Source: Cephalothrix simula
Taxonomy: Eukaryota > Nemertea > Palaeonemertea > Archinemertea > Cephalotrichidae
Length of the DNA: 16,876 nt
NCBI GenBank assembly: GCA_035591015.1
Contig: JAXIUW010254724.1
Span: forward strand, 1 to 16,876
Direction: 5' to 3'
Below, in pieces: positions 16,323 to 16,876 of this stretch. Position 1 is the first letter of the stretch. Each line of letters starts with the position of its first letter. The notes beneath the pieces were generated by a model. That model saw only the letters and a program-made list of their open reading frames with translations. It searched no databases and was not told the origin of the DNA. Made by a program: the position numbers and the translations under genes.

Positions 16323-16589
16323 GTGAGTACGCCCTCTTTTGCTATATTACTGTTTTATTTTTTGCCTCAGTTGAAATTCGGCTCCGCTCTGCCAGCAGCA
16401 CGTGTTTTTAACAAATAAAATTTGAATTATGGGTTATTAACGCACTCGCCAGTAGTGGTAATAGAGCGTAATTTCATAAATTTTGTAACAAAATATGTCT
16501 ATTACTAATTTGAAACCGGAAGTACATGTAAAAAAAATCTCGAAGTCAATAACAAACTTAAACATCTCTTTTCTCAATTTTTTTCCCAA
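16323..16589 (+). other. Intron-like stretch after the last candidate exon
   Basis: The stretch begins GTGAGTACGCC and is AT-rich thereafter. It holds the ACCGGAAGTACATG string at 16515-16528. No gene is seen. Confidence 0.4.
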
Positions 16590-16800
16590 CGGGCCCGGGG
16601 ACCCTTCCTGAATATGTTAGTCACGTGTAGGTATCAACATTTTTGGGGAAATACTTCTCAATTTTTTTGAACAATTTAATTTGTTTTTAATTTTTTCAAA
16701 ATTTTCAAATGACATAGTTCAAGACAATTGAGAAGTATTTCCAAAACTGTTGATGTGCACACGTGAATGTATTCAGGAAGGGTCTCCGAGCAGGGTGGGC
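16590..16800. mobile_element. 211-bp fold-back (MITE-like)
   Basis: The arms of about 85-95 bp are inverted. Shared blocks are GACCCTTCCTGAATA, TCACGTGT, ATCAACA.TTTTGG, GAAATACTTCTCAATT, TTGAAC and AAATT. Left and right starts differ slightly (CGGGCCCGGGG against CCTGCTCGGAG). The AT-rich centre also pairs partly (CAAATTAAATTG-type). There is no coding capacity and no sure target duplication. Confidence 0.75.
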
Positions 16801-16876
16801 TAGACACCGACCTATTTGGGGTGGTTGATAGGGAATATCGATTAAAAGTCTGATACTGTGCGATGAGGTATTGAAT

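Overview
This is AT-rich DNA (about one third G+C by eye) with no operon-like or closely packed genes. It looks like intronic or gene-poor sequence from an animal, probably an invertebrate. The grounds are short G+C-richer islands bounded by T-rich AG acceptors and GTAAGT/GTGAGT-type donors, plus dense non-autonomous DNA transposons. The species cannot be named from this window.

The only host protein-coding signal is on the + strand. It is a chain of short candidate exons at 2550-2678, 11049-11148, 16104-16137 and 16292-16322, with two possible small cassette exons at 7384-7410 and 7906-7944. Their reading phases fit one another (2/2, 2/2, 2/2, 2/0, 0/1, 1/2), so all six could be joined without a stop. 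The encoded stretch is polar, rich in Ser, Pro, His, Arg and Tyr, and resembles a disordered N-terminal region. I do not recognise the family. The gene appears to enter from the left (or start at 2563) and to leave on the right.

Most of the recognisable rest is mobile DNA, nearly all short and without a transposase. A 488-bp fold-back lies at 1163-1650. A 178-bp terminal-inverted-repeat (TIR) element lies at 2125-2302, with a relative at 9568-9713. A second family, with ends like TAACGTTG, has copies at 3045-3259, 11470-11664 and 12202-12443. A 604-bp hAT-like element with an exact 8-bp target duplication (4338-4941) sits in the loop of a large ACTG-type inverted repeat (3978-5113). A 134-bp element with 30-bp perfect TIRs and a TTA duplication (6428-6561) is nested in an older palindrome (6381-6694). 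A 700-bp element (9302-10002) encloses the second copy of the 178-bp family. Further fold-backs lie at 10032-10312, 13270-13368, 14687-15257 and 16590-16800. A tRNA-like segment with a perfect B box is at 15931-16006.

There are no rRNA genes, CRISPR arrays or bacterial features. The remaining stretches are AT-rich DNA in which I see no gene. Everything rests on reading by eye, so the exon calls need transcript or homology support.
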